A stretch of 64,000 nucleotides of DNA from an uncultured Phycisphaerae bacterium (GTDB taxonomy: Bacteria; Planctomycetota; Phycisphaerae; UBA1845; Fen-1342). Both the position numbers and the translations under genes were made by a program. The DNA is taken from assembly GCA_937928595.1 (NCBI GenBank), contig CALGJV010000006.1, positions 1 to 64,000 on the forward strand, written 5' to 3'. Below the pieces are notes generated by a model. That model was not told the DNA's origin and ran no database searches. It saw only the letters and a program-made list of their open reading frames with translations. Positions 21,255-28,698 of this stretch are shown piece by piece; positions within the stretch are counted from its first letter, which is position 1; each line of letters opens with the position of its first letter.

Positions 21255-22025
21255 CTACGCCACCAGGTCGCACGCCGCGTTCGCGAAGCGCGCCCGGAGC
21301 TGGTCGACGATTTCCGCGTGCCGCTGGCAGACCCGCGACTCGCTCACCCCCAGCACCTGCCCGATCGCCGCCATCGTCAGCCGCTCGTAGTAATACAGCG
21401 TCAGGATCAGCCGGTCCTGTTCCTTCAGCCCCTTCGTGATGTGCTCGCGGATCAGCTCGCGCTCGGTGTGGTGCGTTGGCCCCGGGTTCGGGTCCACCGG
21501 CACCAGCGACGCCGCCCGCGACTCGTCGCTGCGGTCGTTGTGCGACTCCAGCGGTACGCAGTGCGACGCCGATACCGTCCGCTTCATCTTCACGAATCGC
21601 GAGACCGACAGGTTCATCCGTCGGGCCAGCTCCGGCGTCGACGGCAGCCGCCCGTTCTCCGCCTGGAACCGCTCCTCGGCCGCGTTCATCGTCCGCTCAA
21701 AGTTCCGCCCCGACCGCCCCAGCGGATCGATCTCCCGCTGCCAGTCCCGGATCGCGCCCAGGATCCGCTGTCGACAGTAGGTCTCAAACTTGACACCCCG
21801 CTTCGGGTCGTAAGACGTGACCGCCGCGATCAGACCGTCGTAGCCCGCGCTCGCCAGCTCGTCGGCGGAGACCCGCGGCCACAGTCGGCGGGCCATGATC
21901 TCGGCCAGCTTGTGGACGATGGGCACGTAGTGCTCGACGAGCCGATTGCGAAGATCCACCGACTTGGTTCTGCGATATTCCCGCCACTGCGCCGCGAGCG
22001 TGTCCTTCCGGGGCTTGGTCTGCAT
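21255..22025 (-). CDS. fliA: RNA polymerase sigma factor of the FliA/WhiG family
   Basis: 256 residues from an ATG with AGGAG 8-9 nt upstream. Alternative sigma factor with regions 2, 3 and 4: region 2 includes ASAGYDGLIAAVTSYDPKRGVKFETY, the conserved patch for core binding and -10 recognition; region 3 has LPSTPELARRMNLSVSRFVKMK; region 4 ends with LTMAAIGQVLGVSESRVCQRHAEIV, a helix-turn-helix. The family directs flagellar or motility genes in many bacteria. The flagellin gene lies 5 kb away, but no anti-sigma FlgM gene is visible here. The unusually AT-rich upstream region carries its own promoter candidate and repeated heptamers. Confidence 0.9.
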   Translation of the reverse strand: MQTKPRKDTLAAQWREYRRTKSVDLRNRLVEHYVPIVHKLAEIMARRLWPRVSADELASAGYDGLIAAVTSYDPKRGVKFETYCRQRILGAIRDWQREIDPLGRSGRNFERTMNAAEERFQAENGRLPSTPELARRMNLSVSRFVKMKRTVSASHCVPLESHNDRSDESRAASLVPVDPNPGPTHHTERELIREHITKGLKEQDRLILTLYYYERLTMAAIGQVLGVSESRVCQRHAEIVDQLRARFANAACDLVA

Positions 22026-22405
22026 ACGCGGGGCTCCTGCGCTTTTGCGTACTACCGCGCTGGCTGGTCAGTCGGTGCGACGGGGACGGCGACCGGCTCG
22101 ACCGCGACTCCTCTCAACAGGTGACGAGGGTGTTATCGAACTGGCCAACTTGAGTTCTTTAGTTTGGGAATCATATGTGACGCCTTTGATGATTATCTAT
22201 CTTAACTTTTTTCGGGCGTCAATGCATAACGTGGATATTTTCAGCGTACTTAGGCGTCACGCCGCGGATCGTGGAAACTTCGCGCGTCGCCCTGTCCGAC
22301 GTGTCGGTTTTCCGTCAGGGAACTTCGCCGCGCGGGCAGCCGCACAGCCGCAGAGCCGCGCTTCGAGCCGCCTGCACAGGGCGATCTGAACTGTAAGAAT
22401 TTTTT
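22026..22405. other. AT-rich regulatory stretch upstream of the FliA-type sigma gene
   Basis: 380 bp with no gene. The part 22140-22260 is far richer in A and T than the rest of the window. It contains the candidate promoter described separately and three copies of the heptamer GGCGTCA/TGACGCC at 22178-22184, 22215-22221 and 22253-22259, spaced 37 and 38 bp. The remaining part towards 22405 is ordinary GC-rich DNA. Confidence 0.5.
22192..22222 (-). promoter_or_regulatory. Candidate promoter of the FliA-type sigma gene
   Basis: Minus strand: TTGACG (22222-22217), then TAGATA after 17 nt (22199-22194) or the better GATAAT after 19 nt (22197-22192). The predicted start near 22185 gives a leader of about 160 nt. 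The -35 hexamer overlaps one of the three GGCGTCA heptamers. Confidence 0.5.
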
Positions 22406-24109
22406 CTACTTCGGCTTGTGATTAGACGTGTGCGCTGGCATCCAGTCCGTCACGCGCACTCCTGCGGACTCCAATAATTCCGCCGCCTCCTTCGGATCCG
22501 TCAATAACTGGGGCCGCTTGAACTGCTCCGCGGGCCCGCGGCGCTTCCCATCCAGCGCCGCTACCACGTCAGCCCACTCGGGACCCGAAAGCGGCACGAT
22601 CCGCAAGCCTCCGAGGCGCATAGACTTGCGGCGGGACGCGTACTCCTCGTTCTGCTCCGCCAGGGCGGCGTCGACCGCTTCCCCGATGTCCGCGTCCAGC
22701 GGTCCACGGCATGTTAAGACGTAGAAAGGTGGTTCGCCCCACCACGGGGCCAGCAAGAACTCAAACGCGGCCACGCCCAGCCGCTCGGCGGCAGCCTTCA
22801 CGGCCGTCGCCGCCTGGTTCTCAGTCAGTTTCTCGCCGGCCACCGACGCCACCCGCCCCCAGCGGTACAAGAACTCCAGGAGCGGCGCCTGCGCCACCCA
22901 CCCCCGCACCCGTACGACATCGTCCAGTCGATAGCGGATCAGCCCCGTGGTGTTCGACAACACCACCACGTATTCCCGCCCCGCCTCAACCTCGCGCGGC
23001 CCGACCGCCTCGGCCGCCGGCTTATCAGCCGACGCCACCGGGATAAACTCCCACACGCCCGCTGTGACGTCCAGCACGCCGACCGGCTCGCCGTCGGCCA
23101 GCGGGACCGTCACCCGCCCTTCGCTCGCCAGCAGCCCCACGTCCCGGACCGGCACCGGCCCCCACCAATCCGCCACGCCCGGCAGGTAGTGCCCCAGGCT
23201 CCCCCCTGTCCAGCACGCCACGAACACGAGCCGCCAATAGTCCTGCGGCCGTAGGCGCCCGTGCATCCGGCGGAGCCGCGCGAGTTCCGCCGCCCGAATG
23301 GGGTCGGGTCGCAACCGCGCGGTGATTGCGCCGCGCAGCGCGGCGTCCGGCACCAGCGCGGGCGAAAGCGTGCCATCGTGCACGTCCCGGATCAGCATCT
23401 CGCTGTGCTCGTCGGCCGTGCGGGCGAGCCGGATGAGCGTGGCCGGGTTTGCCGTGATCGCGAACGCGACATCTCGCACCACGCCGCAGCGCATGAGCGT
23501 GTAGTACCGCGCGGTGGCATCGTCGATCCGGGCGATGTCCGGCGACCCCACGTAGAAGCGACGCACGATGCGCTTCTGTGAGCGGGCGAGCAACCCGGTG
23601 ATCGCCCCGCACGGCACCCCCGTCGGGCTGTGCTCGCTGTCATGCCGCCCGCTGCTCTGCAGGATCGCGCGCAGGAACGCCGCCGGGTGGTCGCTCAGCA
23701 TCCGCAGCCCGAATACGTTCCAGCCGCGGCGGTAGTCGGCCACGAACGCCGGCGTGACGGGGATGCGTTTGGGCTCGGCCGTGGTGCCGCTGCTGCTTGC
23801 GAACATCAGCGGCGCCTGGCGGGGGTGCAGGAGGGCGGTGGTGTCGCCGGTCCAGACGCGGCGCAGGTACGGCGCGCGGTCGGCGTACGTCCCGAGCGGC
23901 ACCGCCCGGGCCAGGTCCCGCGGCGTGCGCACGCGCGCGAGGCCGTAAGTACGCGCGAACTCGCTGTCGGCGACCACCGCCAGCGCCCGCCGCAACGCAA
24001 GCTGCTGCGCCGCAGCGACGTCGGCCAGCGCCGCGTCGAAGCGCGCCGCGACGCGTCGCGCGTGCCACGCCGCGACGCGGGCCAGCATGTGCTCGAGCAG
24101 CGTAGGCAT
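22406..24109 (-). CDS. GH3 family acyl-adenylating protein
   Basis: 567 residues, normal for GH3 (auxin-responsive promoter family) proteins. In plants these enzymes adenylate a carboxylic acid and join it to an amino acid; bacterial homologues are poorly characterised. The ATP-binding loop SSSGTTAEPKRIP (about residues 104-116) and the C-terminal IRYRLDDVVRVRGW are clear. The gene is 15 bp downstream of the alpha/beta hydrolase gene on the same strand, suggesting a two-gene operon, perhaps making and processing an acyl amide or ester (inference). Confidence 0.9.
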   Translation of the reverse strand: MPTLLEHMLARVAAWHARRVAARFDAALADVAAAQQLALRRALAVVADSEFARTYGLARVRTPRDLARAVPLGTYADRAPYLRRVWTGDTTALLHPRQAPLMFASSSGTTAEPKRIPVTPAFVADYRRGWNVFGLRMLSDHPAAFLRAILQSSGRHDSEHSPTGVPCGAITGLLARSQKRIVRRFYVGSPDIARIDDATARYYTLMRCGVVRDVAFAITANPATLIRLARTADEHSEMLIRDVHDGTLSPALVPDAALRGAITARLRPDPIRAAELARLRRMHGRLRPQDYWRLVFVACWTGGSLGHYLPGVADWWGPVPVRDVGLLASEGRVTVPLADGEPVGVLDVTAGVWEFIPVASADKPAAEAVGPREVEAGREYVVVLSNTTGLIRYRLDDVVRVRGWVAQAPLLEFLYRWGRVASVAGEKLTENQAATAVKAAAERLGVAAFEFLLAPWWGEPPFYVLTCRGPLDADIGEAVDAALAEQNEEYASRRKSMRLGGLRIVPLSGPEWADVVAALDGKRRGPAEQFKRPQLLTDPKEAAELLESAGVRVTDWMPAHTSNHKPK

Positions 24110-24124
24110 CTTCGCCGGTACCGC

Positions 24125-25210
24125 TCAGCCCGCGGCCCGCGCCGCGGCCGGCCCGGCGGCGGGCGGCGAGCCGCCCTCGCGCAGCCAGTCGGCCGCGCCC
24201 GCCGGCACGGGCCGGCGCGCGAGGTGGCGATCGAAAAACGTCACCGTGAGCAAGGCATAGAGGTCCGGGTGGACGATGACCGCCTGGTTGTGGCGGGCGT
24301 CGGGCGCGACCCAGAGCTGCTTCGGCTGGCCCGCCAGCGCGTACAGCCGGCGGCTCTGCTCGACGGGCAGGTACGAGTCCTTCTCGCCGTGGATGAACAG
24401 GATCGGCCGGGGCGTCATGCGACGAACGGCCTTGCGGACGGAGGGGAAGCGGCAGCGAAATTCGCGGCGGGCGAAGTGCATCATCGACCAGCGCAGGAAG
24501 CGCCAGAACGCCGGCGGGTGGTTCTCGTACACGATCCGCACCTTCGCGAAGATGTACGCCCAGCGCTTCATGAAGTACTCGATCGTCGTATCGGTGCTGA
24601 AAGCGCCGTCCGCGACGAGCACCCGGATGCGCGGGTCCTCCGCGGCGATCAGCAGCGCCGCACACGCCCCGCGCGAAATGCCGAACACGCCGAACTCGAC
24701 CGGCCAGGCGTGCTCCTCGCACCAGCCGGCGGCGAACTCGACCGCCCCGCGCATGTCATCGAGCTCGCGGTCGGTGACCCACTGCCGCGGCGTGTAGTCC
24801 GGCGGACACTCGGACTGCCCGTGCCCGCGGAAGTCGAACGTGAGAATGTCGTAGCCGACCGCCTGGAGCGGGCGGCAGTAGCGCGCGCAGGAGTGCATGT
24901 CGGCGCAGAACTCGTGCGCGAAGAGAATCAGTCCGCGGCGCGCCACGCGCGGATTCGCCCGGATCAGCATCCCCTGAAGCCGCAGGCCGTCATACGCGGG
25001 AAACGACACGGGCTCGCCGATGAGCGGCTCGTAGTCGCGCGGGTCACGGGCCAGCGGCGGCTTGGTCGTCCGCATGATGTTGAGGGAGATGCGCACGTAC
25101 TTCAGGATCACAAGCGTCGGCACGACCACCAGCGAGGTGATCGTCAGCGCAATCAGGACCATCGCCCAGTTGCGCGCCAGCACTTCCCAGACGGACCACG
25201 CCAGCAGCAT
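24125..25210 (-). CDS. Membrane-anchored alpha/beta hydrolase
   Basis: 361 residues from the ATG at 25210. One N-terminal membrane segment (about 17-37) precedes a serine-hydrolase domain: oxyanion-hole motif AHEF, nucleophile elbow FGISRGA (a G-x-S-x-G elbow), the Asp in IHGEKDSYLP and the His in DARHNQ. FDFRGHGQSE is typical of esterase/lipase and dienelactone hydrolase families. The substrate is unknown. It ends 15 bp before the GH3 gene and starts about 105 bp after the ispF stop codon. Confidence 0.85.
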   Translation of the reverse strand: MLLAWSVWEVLARNWAMVLIALTITSLVVVPTLVILKYVRISLNIMRTTKPPLARDPRDYEPLIGEPVSFPAYDGLRLQGMLIRANPRVARRGLILFAHEFCADMHSCARYCRPLQAVGYDILTFDFRGHGQSECPPDYTPRQWVTDRELDDMRGAVEFAAGWCEEHAWPVEFGVFGISRGACAALLIAAEDPRIRVLVADGAFSTDTTIEYFMKRWAYIFAKVRIVYENHPPAFWRFLRWSMMHFARREFRCRFPSVRKAVRRMTPRPILFIHGEKDSYLPVEQSRRLYALAGQPKQLWVAPDARHNQAVIVHPDLYALLTVTFFDRHLARRPVPAGAADWLREGGSPPAAGPAAARAAG

Positions 25211-25315
25211 CGTCTCACGCGCCTCGTTGCCGCGCTGCGCCCCGGGCGGGCGCTCCCGCCCGGCCTCGCTCGGGGGCATCGTACGCCGGGCGCGCCCCGC
25301 GGCCAAGCCGCCGCG

Positions 25316-25813
25316 TCACGCGCCGCGCGTCCGTGCCGGCCCCAGCAGAACCGCCGCCCAGCAGCCGATCGCCTCGCCCCGCCCGATCGCGTCCAGGCCC
25401 TCGTTCGTCGTCGCCTTCACGCCCACGTCGTTCGGTGCCACGTCCAGCAGCTCCGCGACCCGCGCCCGAACCGCCGCCTTGTGCGGCCCCAGCCGGGGAA
25501 CCTGCGCGTGGATGACGACATCCGCGTTGACTACGCGCCGCCCGGCCGCCCGCACGCGCTCCATCACGTCGCGCACGAACCGCGCGCTGTCGGCTCCGCG
25601 CCACGCCGGGTCCGTGTCGGGGTACAGCTCGCCGATGTCGCCCGCGCCCAGTGCGCCGAGCAGTGCGTCGCACAGGGCGTGCAGCACCGCGTCCGCGTCG
25701 CTGTGACCGAGCAAGCCGCGCTCGTACGGAATCGTCACGCCGCCGAGAATCAGCGGTCGCCCGGGCACGAGCCGATGCAGGTCGTAGCCGATGCCGATGC
25801 GGGGGTCGTCCAT
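25316..25813 (-). CDS. ispF: 2-C-methyl-D-erythritol 2,4-cyclodiphosphate synthase
   Basis: 165 residues from the ATG at 25813. Forms the cyclodiphosphate in the MEP pathway to isoprenoids. The N-terminus GIGYDLHRL gives metal ligands Asp11 and His13; HSDADAVLHALCDALLG gives His45; GDIGELYPDTDP and VKATTNEGLDAIGRGEAIGC are highly conserved. No ispD is fused or adjacent. Confidence 0.96.
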   Translation of the reverse strand: MDDPRIGIGYDLHRLVPGRPLILGGVTIPYERGLLGHSDADAVLHALCDALLGALGAGDIGELYPDTDPAWRGADSARFVRDVMERVRAAGRRVVNADVVIHAQVPRLGPHKAAVRARVAELLDVAPNDVGVKATTNEGLDAIGRGEAIGCWAAVLLGPARTRGA

Positions 25814-25972
25814 CGCGGGCACTCCTCGGCGGCTTGCGCCGGCCGCATTATTCCGCGGCGCAGCGCGGATGAAAACGGGCACGTTCACCGTCCTGTCCGC
25901 CGCGCGGACCGGGCCGCCCCGCCGCAGGCGGCCGCTTGCGGCTCCTGCCGGTGCCGTGGGACACTGCCCGGC

Positions 25973-26881
25973 ATGTCACGAGTCGTGCGGGCCTGGCACG
26001 CGCTGCACCGGCTCCCGCGCCGCCGGCGCTGGCCGCTGAAGGCGGGTTTCTTCCTGCTCGCGCTGCTGCTGGTGCTCTATCCGCGTGTGTGGCTGCTGCC
26101 GGTCACGATCGCGCGCATGGCCGACACGAACACCGTCATCGACCCGACCGAGCCGCGTCTCGCGCCGCTGGAGTCTCAGGTTCGTGCGTCTCTGCCGGAT
26201 CAACCCGAACTCGCCGTCGTGCGCCGGCGCGTCGAGCAGATCGTCTACCAGCACATTCCGTACGCGTTCGACTGGGAAACGTGGGGCGTCATGAGCTTCC
26301 TGCCGACGACGGCCGAAGTGCTCGACCGGCGGCGGGCCGACTGCGAGGGGCGGGCGGTCGTCGCGGCATCGCTGCTCCGCCGCCTCGGCTACCAGGCGTG
26401 GCTGGTGGCCGACCTGAAGCACATGTGGGTCGTCGCCCGCGATCCGGCCACGGACACGGCGCAGGAGCTCATGAGCCCGGGAGAAGGCACCAAGAGCGTC
26501 GTCGCGACGCCGGAGGGTACGCGGATTGCGTTCGACCTCGGCCTGCTGGCGAACCTCGGTCGCGGCCTGTCGTTCGGCGTGGCCGTATTTCCCCTGCTGC
26601 GCGAGCTGATCATCGTAGCCGCGCTCGCGCTCGTCACGCTCCAGCCGCGTTCTTCGGTGCGACGGCGCGGCGTGGGCGTCGCGCTGCTCCTCGCGAGCCT
26701 GTTCCTGCTGCGGGCCGGCCATGATCCGACCACCGGCGTCGCCACGCACCCGGTCTGGACCTGGCTCGGGCTGTCTGCGCTGGGCGTGGGCTGGCTGACG
26801 CTGGCCGTCAGAGGGGAAGCGTCCCGTTCGCTGCCAGCGCCGTCTGGATCACCGGCAGCGGATGGTGGACGCCCTGATTGA
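25973..26881 (+). CDS. Membrane-anchored transglutaminase-like protein
   Basis: 302 residues from the ATG at 25973. An N-terminal membrane segment (about 24-44) precedes a transglutaminase-like core: RRADCEGRA gives Cys124 and DLKHMWV gives His150, the Cys-His pair of the papain-like fold. Two or three further hydrophobic segments lie in the C-terminal third. Bacterial members are thought to be proteases or peptide cross-linkers; the target is unknown. The final 74 bp overlap the 3' end of the converging YkgJ-family gene. The much longer upstream open frame is antisense to three real genes. Confidence 0.8.
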   Translation: MSRVVRAWHALHRLPRRRRWPLKAGFFLLALLLVLYPRVWLLPVTIARMADTNTVIDPTEPRLAPLESQVRASLPDQPELAVVRRRVEQIVYQHIPYAFDWETWGVMSFLPTTAEVLDRRRADCEGRAVVAASLLRRLGYQAWLVADLKHMWVVARDPATDTAQELMSPGEGTKSVVATPEGTRIAFDLGLLANLGRGLSFGVAVFPLLRELIIVAALALVTLQPRSSVRRRGVGVALLLASLFLLRAGHDPTTGVATHPVWTWLGLSALGVGWLTLAVRGEASRSLPAPSGSPAADGGRPD

Positions 26882-27254
26882 GCCCCGGACAGTGACGCCC
26901 CGTGGCCTTCCATGCAGCCGGCGTCTCGAGATTGGACTGCCAGAAGGGCCAAGTCCGGCACTGCGTCGGGCGGACCTCGTGGATCCGGCAAGCGGCCCGC
27001 CCGGACGGATCCCGGGCGAGAAACTCGCAGTCGCCGTTCGGTCGCTCGAGGAGGCTGCGGCGCACGCCGGCCACGCGCGTATGGTTCGCCTCGAACTCGG
27101 CGAGGGTCTGCCCGAGGAAAGCGGCGATGCTACGGCGCTCGTCGGCGTTCACCCAAACGTACCCGGGAGCGCCGCCGCAGCAGTTGCCGCAGCGAGTACA
27201 CGCGAAGCGCAGGCCGTCGGCGTACCAGGGGACAGGCGGCCTGGGACCGCTCAC
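26808..27254 (-). CDS. YkgJ family cysteine cluster protein
   Basis: 148 residues from a GTG at 27254 whose sequence GTGA overlaps the stop of the SEC-C gene, indicating translational coupling. A longer start at 27299 would overlap that gene by 49 bp and is less likely. The family signature CTRCGNCC supplies Cys19, Cys22, Cys25 and Cys26; further Cys lie in GDCEFL, AACRIHEVRPTQC and HCPGL, together a probable zinc or iron-sulfur site. PWYADGLRF at the start is characteristic. Its 3' end overlaps the converging transglutaminase-like gene by 74 bp. Confidence 0.85.
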   Translation of the reverse strand: MSGPRPPVPWYADGLRFACTRCGNCCGGAPGYVWVNADERRSIAAFLGQTLAEFEANHTRVAGVRRSLLERPNGDCEFLARDPSGRAACRIHEVRPTQCRTWPFWQSNLETPAAWKATGRHCPGLNQGVHHPLPVIQTALAANGTLPL

Positions 27255-27460
27255 GCCTGCTTCCCGCAGCACTTCTTGTACTTCTTGCCGGAGCCGCACG
27301 GGCAGGGGCTGTTCCGCTCCGGCGCGTCGCTGGCCCGGGCTTGCTCCACCGGGGCGTCCGGGAGCGGGACGTCATCCTCGGAGACGACCGCCGCCTGGCG
27401 CTTCTTGCGCTCCTGCTGCTTGTCGTAGTGTCGCGAGAACCGATCGAAGATTCCGGCCAT
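27251..27460 (-). CDS. SEC-C motif protein
   Basis: 69 residues. The C-terminal SPCPCGSGKKYKKCCGK is a complete SEC-C zinc motif (Cys53, Cys55, Cys64, Cys65) like the tail of SecA, here on a small stand-alone protein with a charged helical N-terminus. GAGG lies 8-9 nt upstream of the ATG and a perfect TATAAT is at 27491-27496 on the same strand. In SecA this motif binds SecB and ribosomes; whether that applies here is unknown. It is coupled to the YkgJ-family gene by a GTGA overlap. Confidence 0.85.
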   Translation of the reverse strand: MAGIFDRFSRHYDKQQERKKRQAAVVSEDDVPLPDAPVEQARASDAPERNSPCPCGSGKKYKKCCGKQA

Positions 27461-27490
27461 GCGATTCCCTCACGGGCCTTTTCGTGCGCC

Positions 27491-27496
27491 ATTATA
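27491..27496 (-). promoter_or_regulatory. -10 element upstream of the SEC-C/YkgJ pair
   Basis: A perfect TATAAT on the minus strand, about 31 bp upstream of the SEC-C ATG; the region at the -35 distance is only GC-rich, so the second hexamer is not identified. Confidence 0.4.
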
Positions 27497-27571
27497 AGAT
27501 GGAATCGGATCACGCGCGCGGCGACTTTTCGGGACTGGCGGCCGGGGTCGCGGCCGCGTGTTTCCGAGGGC

Positions 27572-27600
27572 TTGACGGGCGTACGCCGGCCCATTATGTA
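27572..27600 (+). promoter_or_regulatory. Candidate promoter of the acidic-protein gene
   Basis: TTGACG (27572-27577), a 17-nt spacer and TATGTA (27595-27600). A start near 27607 would leave about 40 nt before the ATG at 27646. The -35 hexamer is good and the -10 weak. Confidence 0.4.
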
Positions 27601-27645
27601 GCCCGCGCGTTTCGCGGTTGCTTACTGAGAACAAGGAGCGTGGGT

Positions 27646-28008
27646 ATGTTCCTGGAACCGGAGCTGAACGAGCTGGAGCGGCCGAACCGCGGGGCAATCG
27701 GCCTGCTGAGCGGTGACGGCGACGGCGACACGGCCGATGCCGGGTTCGCCGCGCCGCCCGTCGGGGATGCGTCGAAGTCGGACGAGCTCGAGTGGCACGG
27801 GGCGCTCGGGCTGCGGTCGGACGCCAAGCGCCGGGCGGACGACGAGGATGACGAAGAGCTCGATGACGAAGTCGATGACGAGGACGAGCTCGACGAGGAC
27901 GAGGAGGAGTTTGACGACGATACCGACGACGACTTCGACGACGACGAGCTCGACGAGGAAGACGATGACGAGCTCGAGGAGTTCGACGACGACGATGACG
28001 ACGTCTGA
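27646..28008 (+). CDS. Highly acidic Asp/Glu-tailed small protein
   Basis: 120 residues from an ATG with AAGGAG 7 nt upstream. The first 65 residues are ordinary and moderately acidic; from about residue 66 to the end almost every residue is Asp or Glu, with Leu or Phe at intervals (motifs EDELDED, DDELDEE). The DNA repeats GAGCTCGA and GACGAC units, so the tail may vary in length between strains. Such tails can bind cations or basic proteins; no family is recognised. A strong intrinsic terminator follows at 28084-28117, so this is a single-gene unit. The antisense frame encodes poly-Ser and is not a gene. Confidence 0.75.
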   Translation: MFLEPELNELERPNRGAIGLLSGDGDGDTADAGFAAPPVGDASKSDELEWHGALGLRSDAKRRADDEDDEELDDEVDDEDELDEDEEEFDDDTDDDFDDDELDEEDDDELEEFDDDDDDV

Positions 28009-28083
28009 GCCCTGAGCCGCGGTCGCGCCCGGGCTACGGCCGCGCCTCGCCCGGCGGCGGAGCCCACGCGGGGTTCGGGAGCC

Positions 28084-28117
28084 GGAACGGCGCGCAACTG
28101 CTGCGGTGCGCCGTTCC
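28084..28117 (+). terminator. Intrinsic terminator of the acidic-protein gene
   Basis: A 12-bp stem (arms 28084-28095 and 28106-28117, one G-U pair) with a 10-nt loop, followed within 8 nt by TTTTT at 28125-28129. It excludes the GTG at 28106 as start of the next gene. Confidence 0.85.
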
Positions 28118-28198
28118 GACTTCGTTTTTATGAACCCCTGCGGCGGGACTTTGCCCAGCGAGCTTCAGCCAGTGCGGCCCCGGGCCGATGTAGCCGGT

Positions 28199-28624
28199 AT
28201 GGCTCAGCCGCACCTGGACGCTCCGACTTCGGCCCGCCTTGCCTCCGTGCCCCCGCCCCCCCCGGCACCGCCGCCCGCCGATCCGCCCGCGGCTGCCGCC
28301 GGGACTCCGCCCGAAGTGGAGCGACGCAGCGGTGACGACCAGCGGTGCGGGTACGACCGGCGCTCGGGTCTCGACCGACGCCGCGGCCCCGGCCGACGGC
28401 GTACGGACTACCGCCGGGCGGCCGAAGAAGGCCACATGAACGAGGAGCAGGTGGACTTCCTCAAGGCCGTGGAAGAATACAAGCGTGTCAACGACCGCCC
28501 GTTCCCGACCCTCACCGAGATCCTCGACCTGCTCCTGTACCTCGGCTACCGCAAGGTGGCCCCGGTCGGTGAGTTCAAGCTTTGCAAGGGTCGCCAGCAC
28601 CCGCGGCCCGACCCCGTCGACTGA
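28199..28624 (+). CDS. Hypothetical protein with Arg/Asp-rich linker and conserved C-terminal helix domain
   Basis: About 141 residues from the ATG at 28199; the start is uncertain, and a short form from the ATG at 28436 would contain only the C-terminal domain. The middle part has RRSG/DRRRG repeats (DRRSGLDRRRGPGRRRTDYRR), the end a compact domain beginning MNEEQVDFLKAVEEYKR and containing PFPTLTEILDLLLYLGYRKV. This last part looks like a small helical DNA-binding or adaptor domain, but I cannot name it. It ends 74 bp before the cystathionine beta-synthase gene and may be co-transcribed with it. Confidence 0.6.
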   Translation: MAQPHLDAPTSARLASVPPPPPAPPPADPPAAAAGTPPEVERRSGDDQRCGYDRRSGLDRRRGPGRRRTDYRRAAEEGHMNEEQVDFLKAVEEYKRVNDRPFPTLTEILDLLLYLGYRKVAPVGEFKLCKGRQHPRPDPVD

Positions 28625-28698
28625 AACGCCCTTCGCCCCGTCGCTCGCGCCGGCGCTATGCTGAGCTACAATCGCGTCAGCGGAGTGCGAGTGTCGCG

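Noticed and set aside
22133-22161. Sigma-28 type promoter (TAAA and CGATAA) upstream of the FliA-type sigma gene
   Set aside because: On the minus strand TAAA and TTCGATAA are present, but the spacing is 17 rather than about 15 nt and the -10 part matches only six of eight positions; it is too weak to claim.
23630-25972. Very long plus-strand open frame antisense to the GH3, hydrolase and ispF genes
   Set aside because: In such GC-rich DNA the antisense frames lack stop codons by chance; the minus-strand proteins have clear family motifs, and only the part after the ATG at 25973 encodes a recognisable protein.
27594-28097. Poly-serine protein on the minus strand
   Set aside because: It is the complement of the Asp/Glu codons of the acidic-protein gene and has no ribosome binding site or signal peptide.
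28106-28198. Upstream GTG start for the hypothetical protein at 28199
   Set aside because: The GTG lies in the second arm of a strong intrinsic terminator of the preceding gene.
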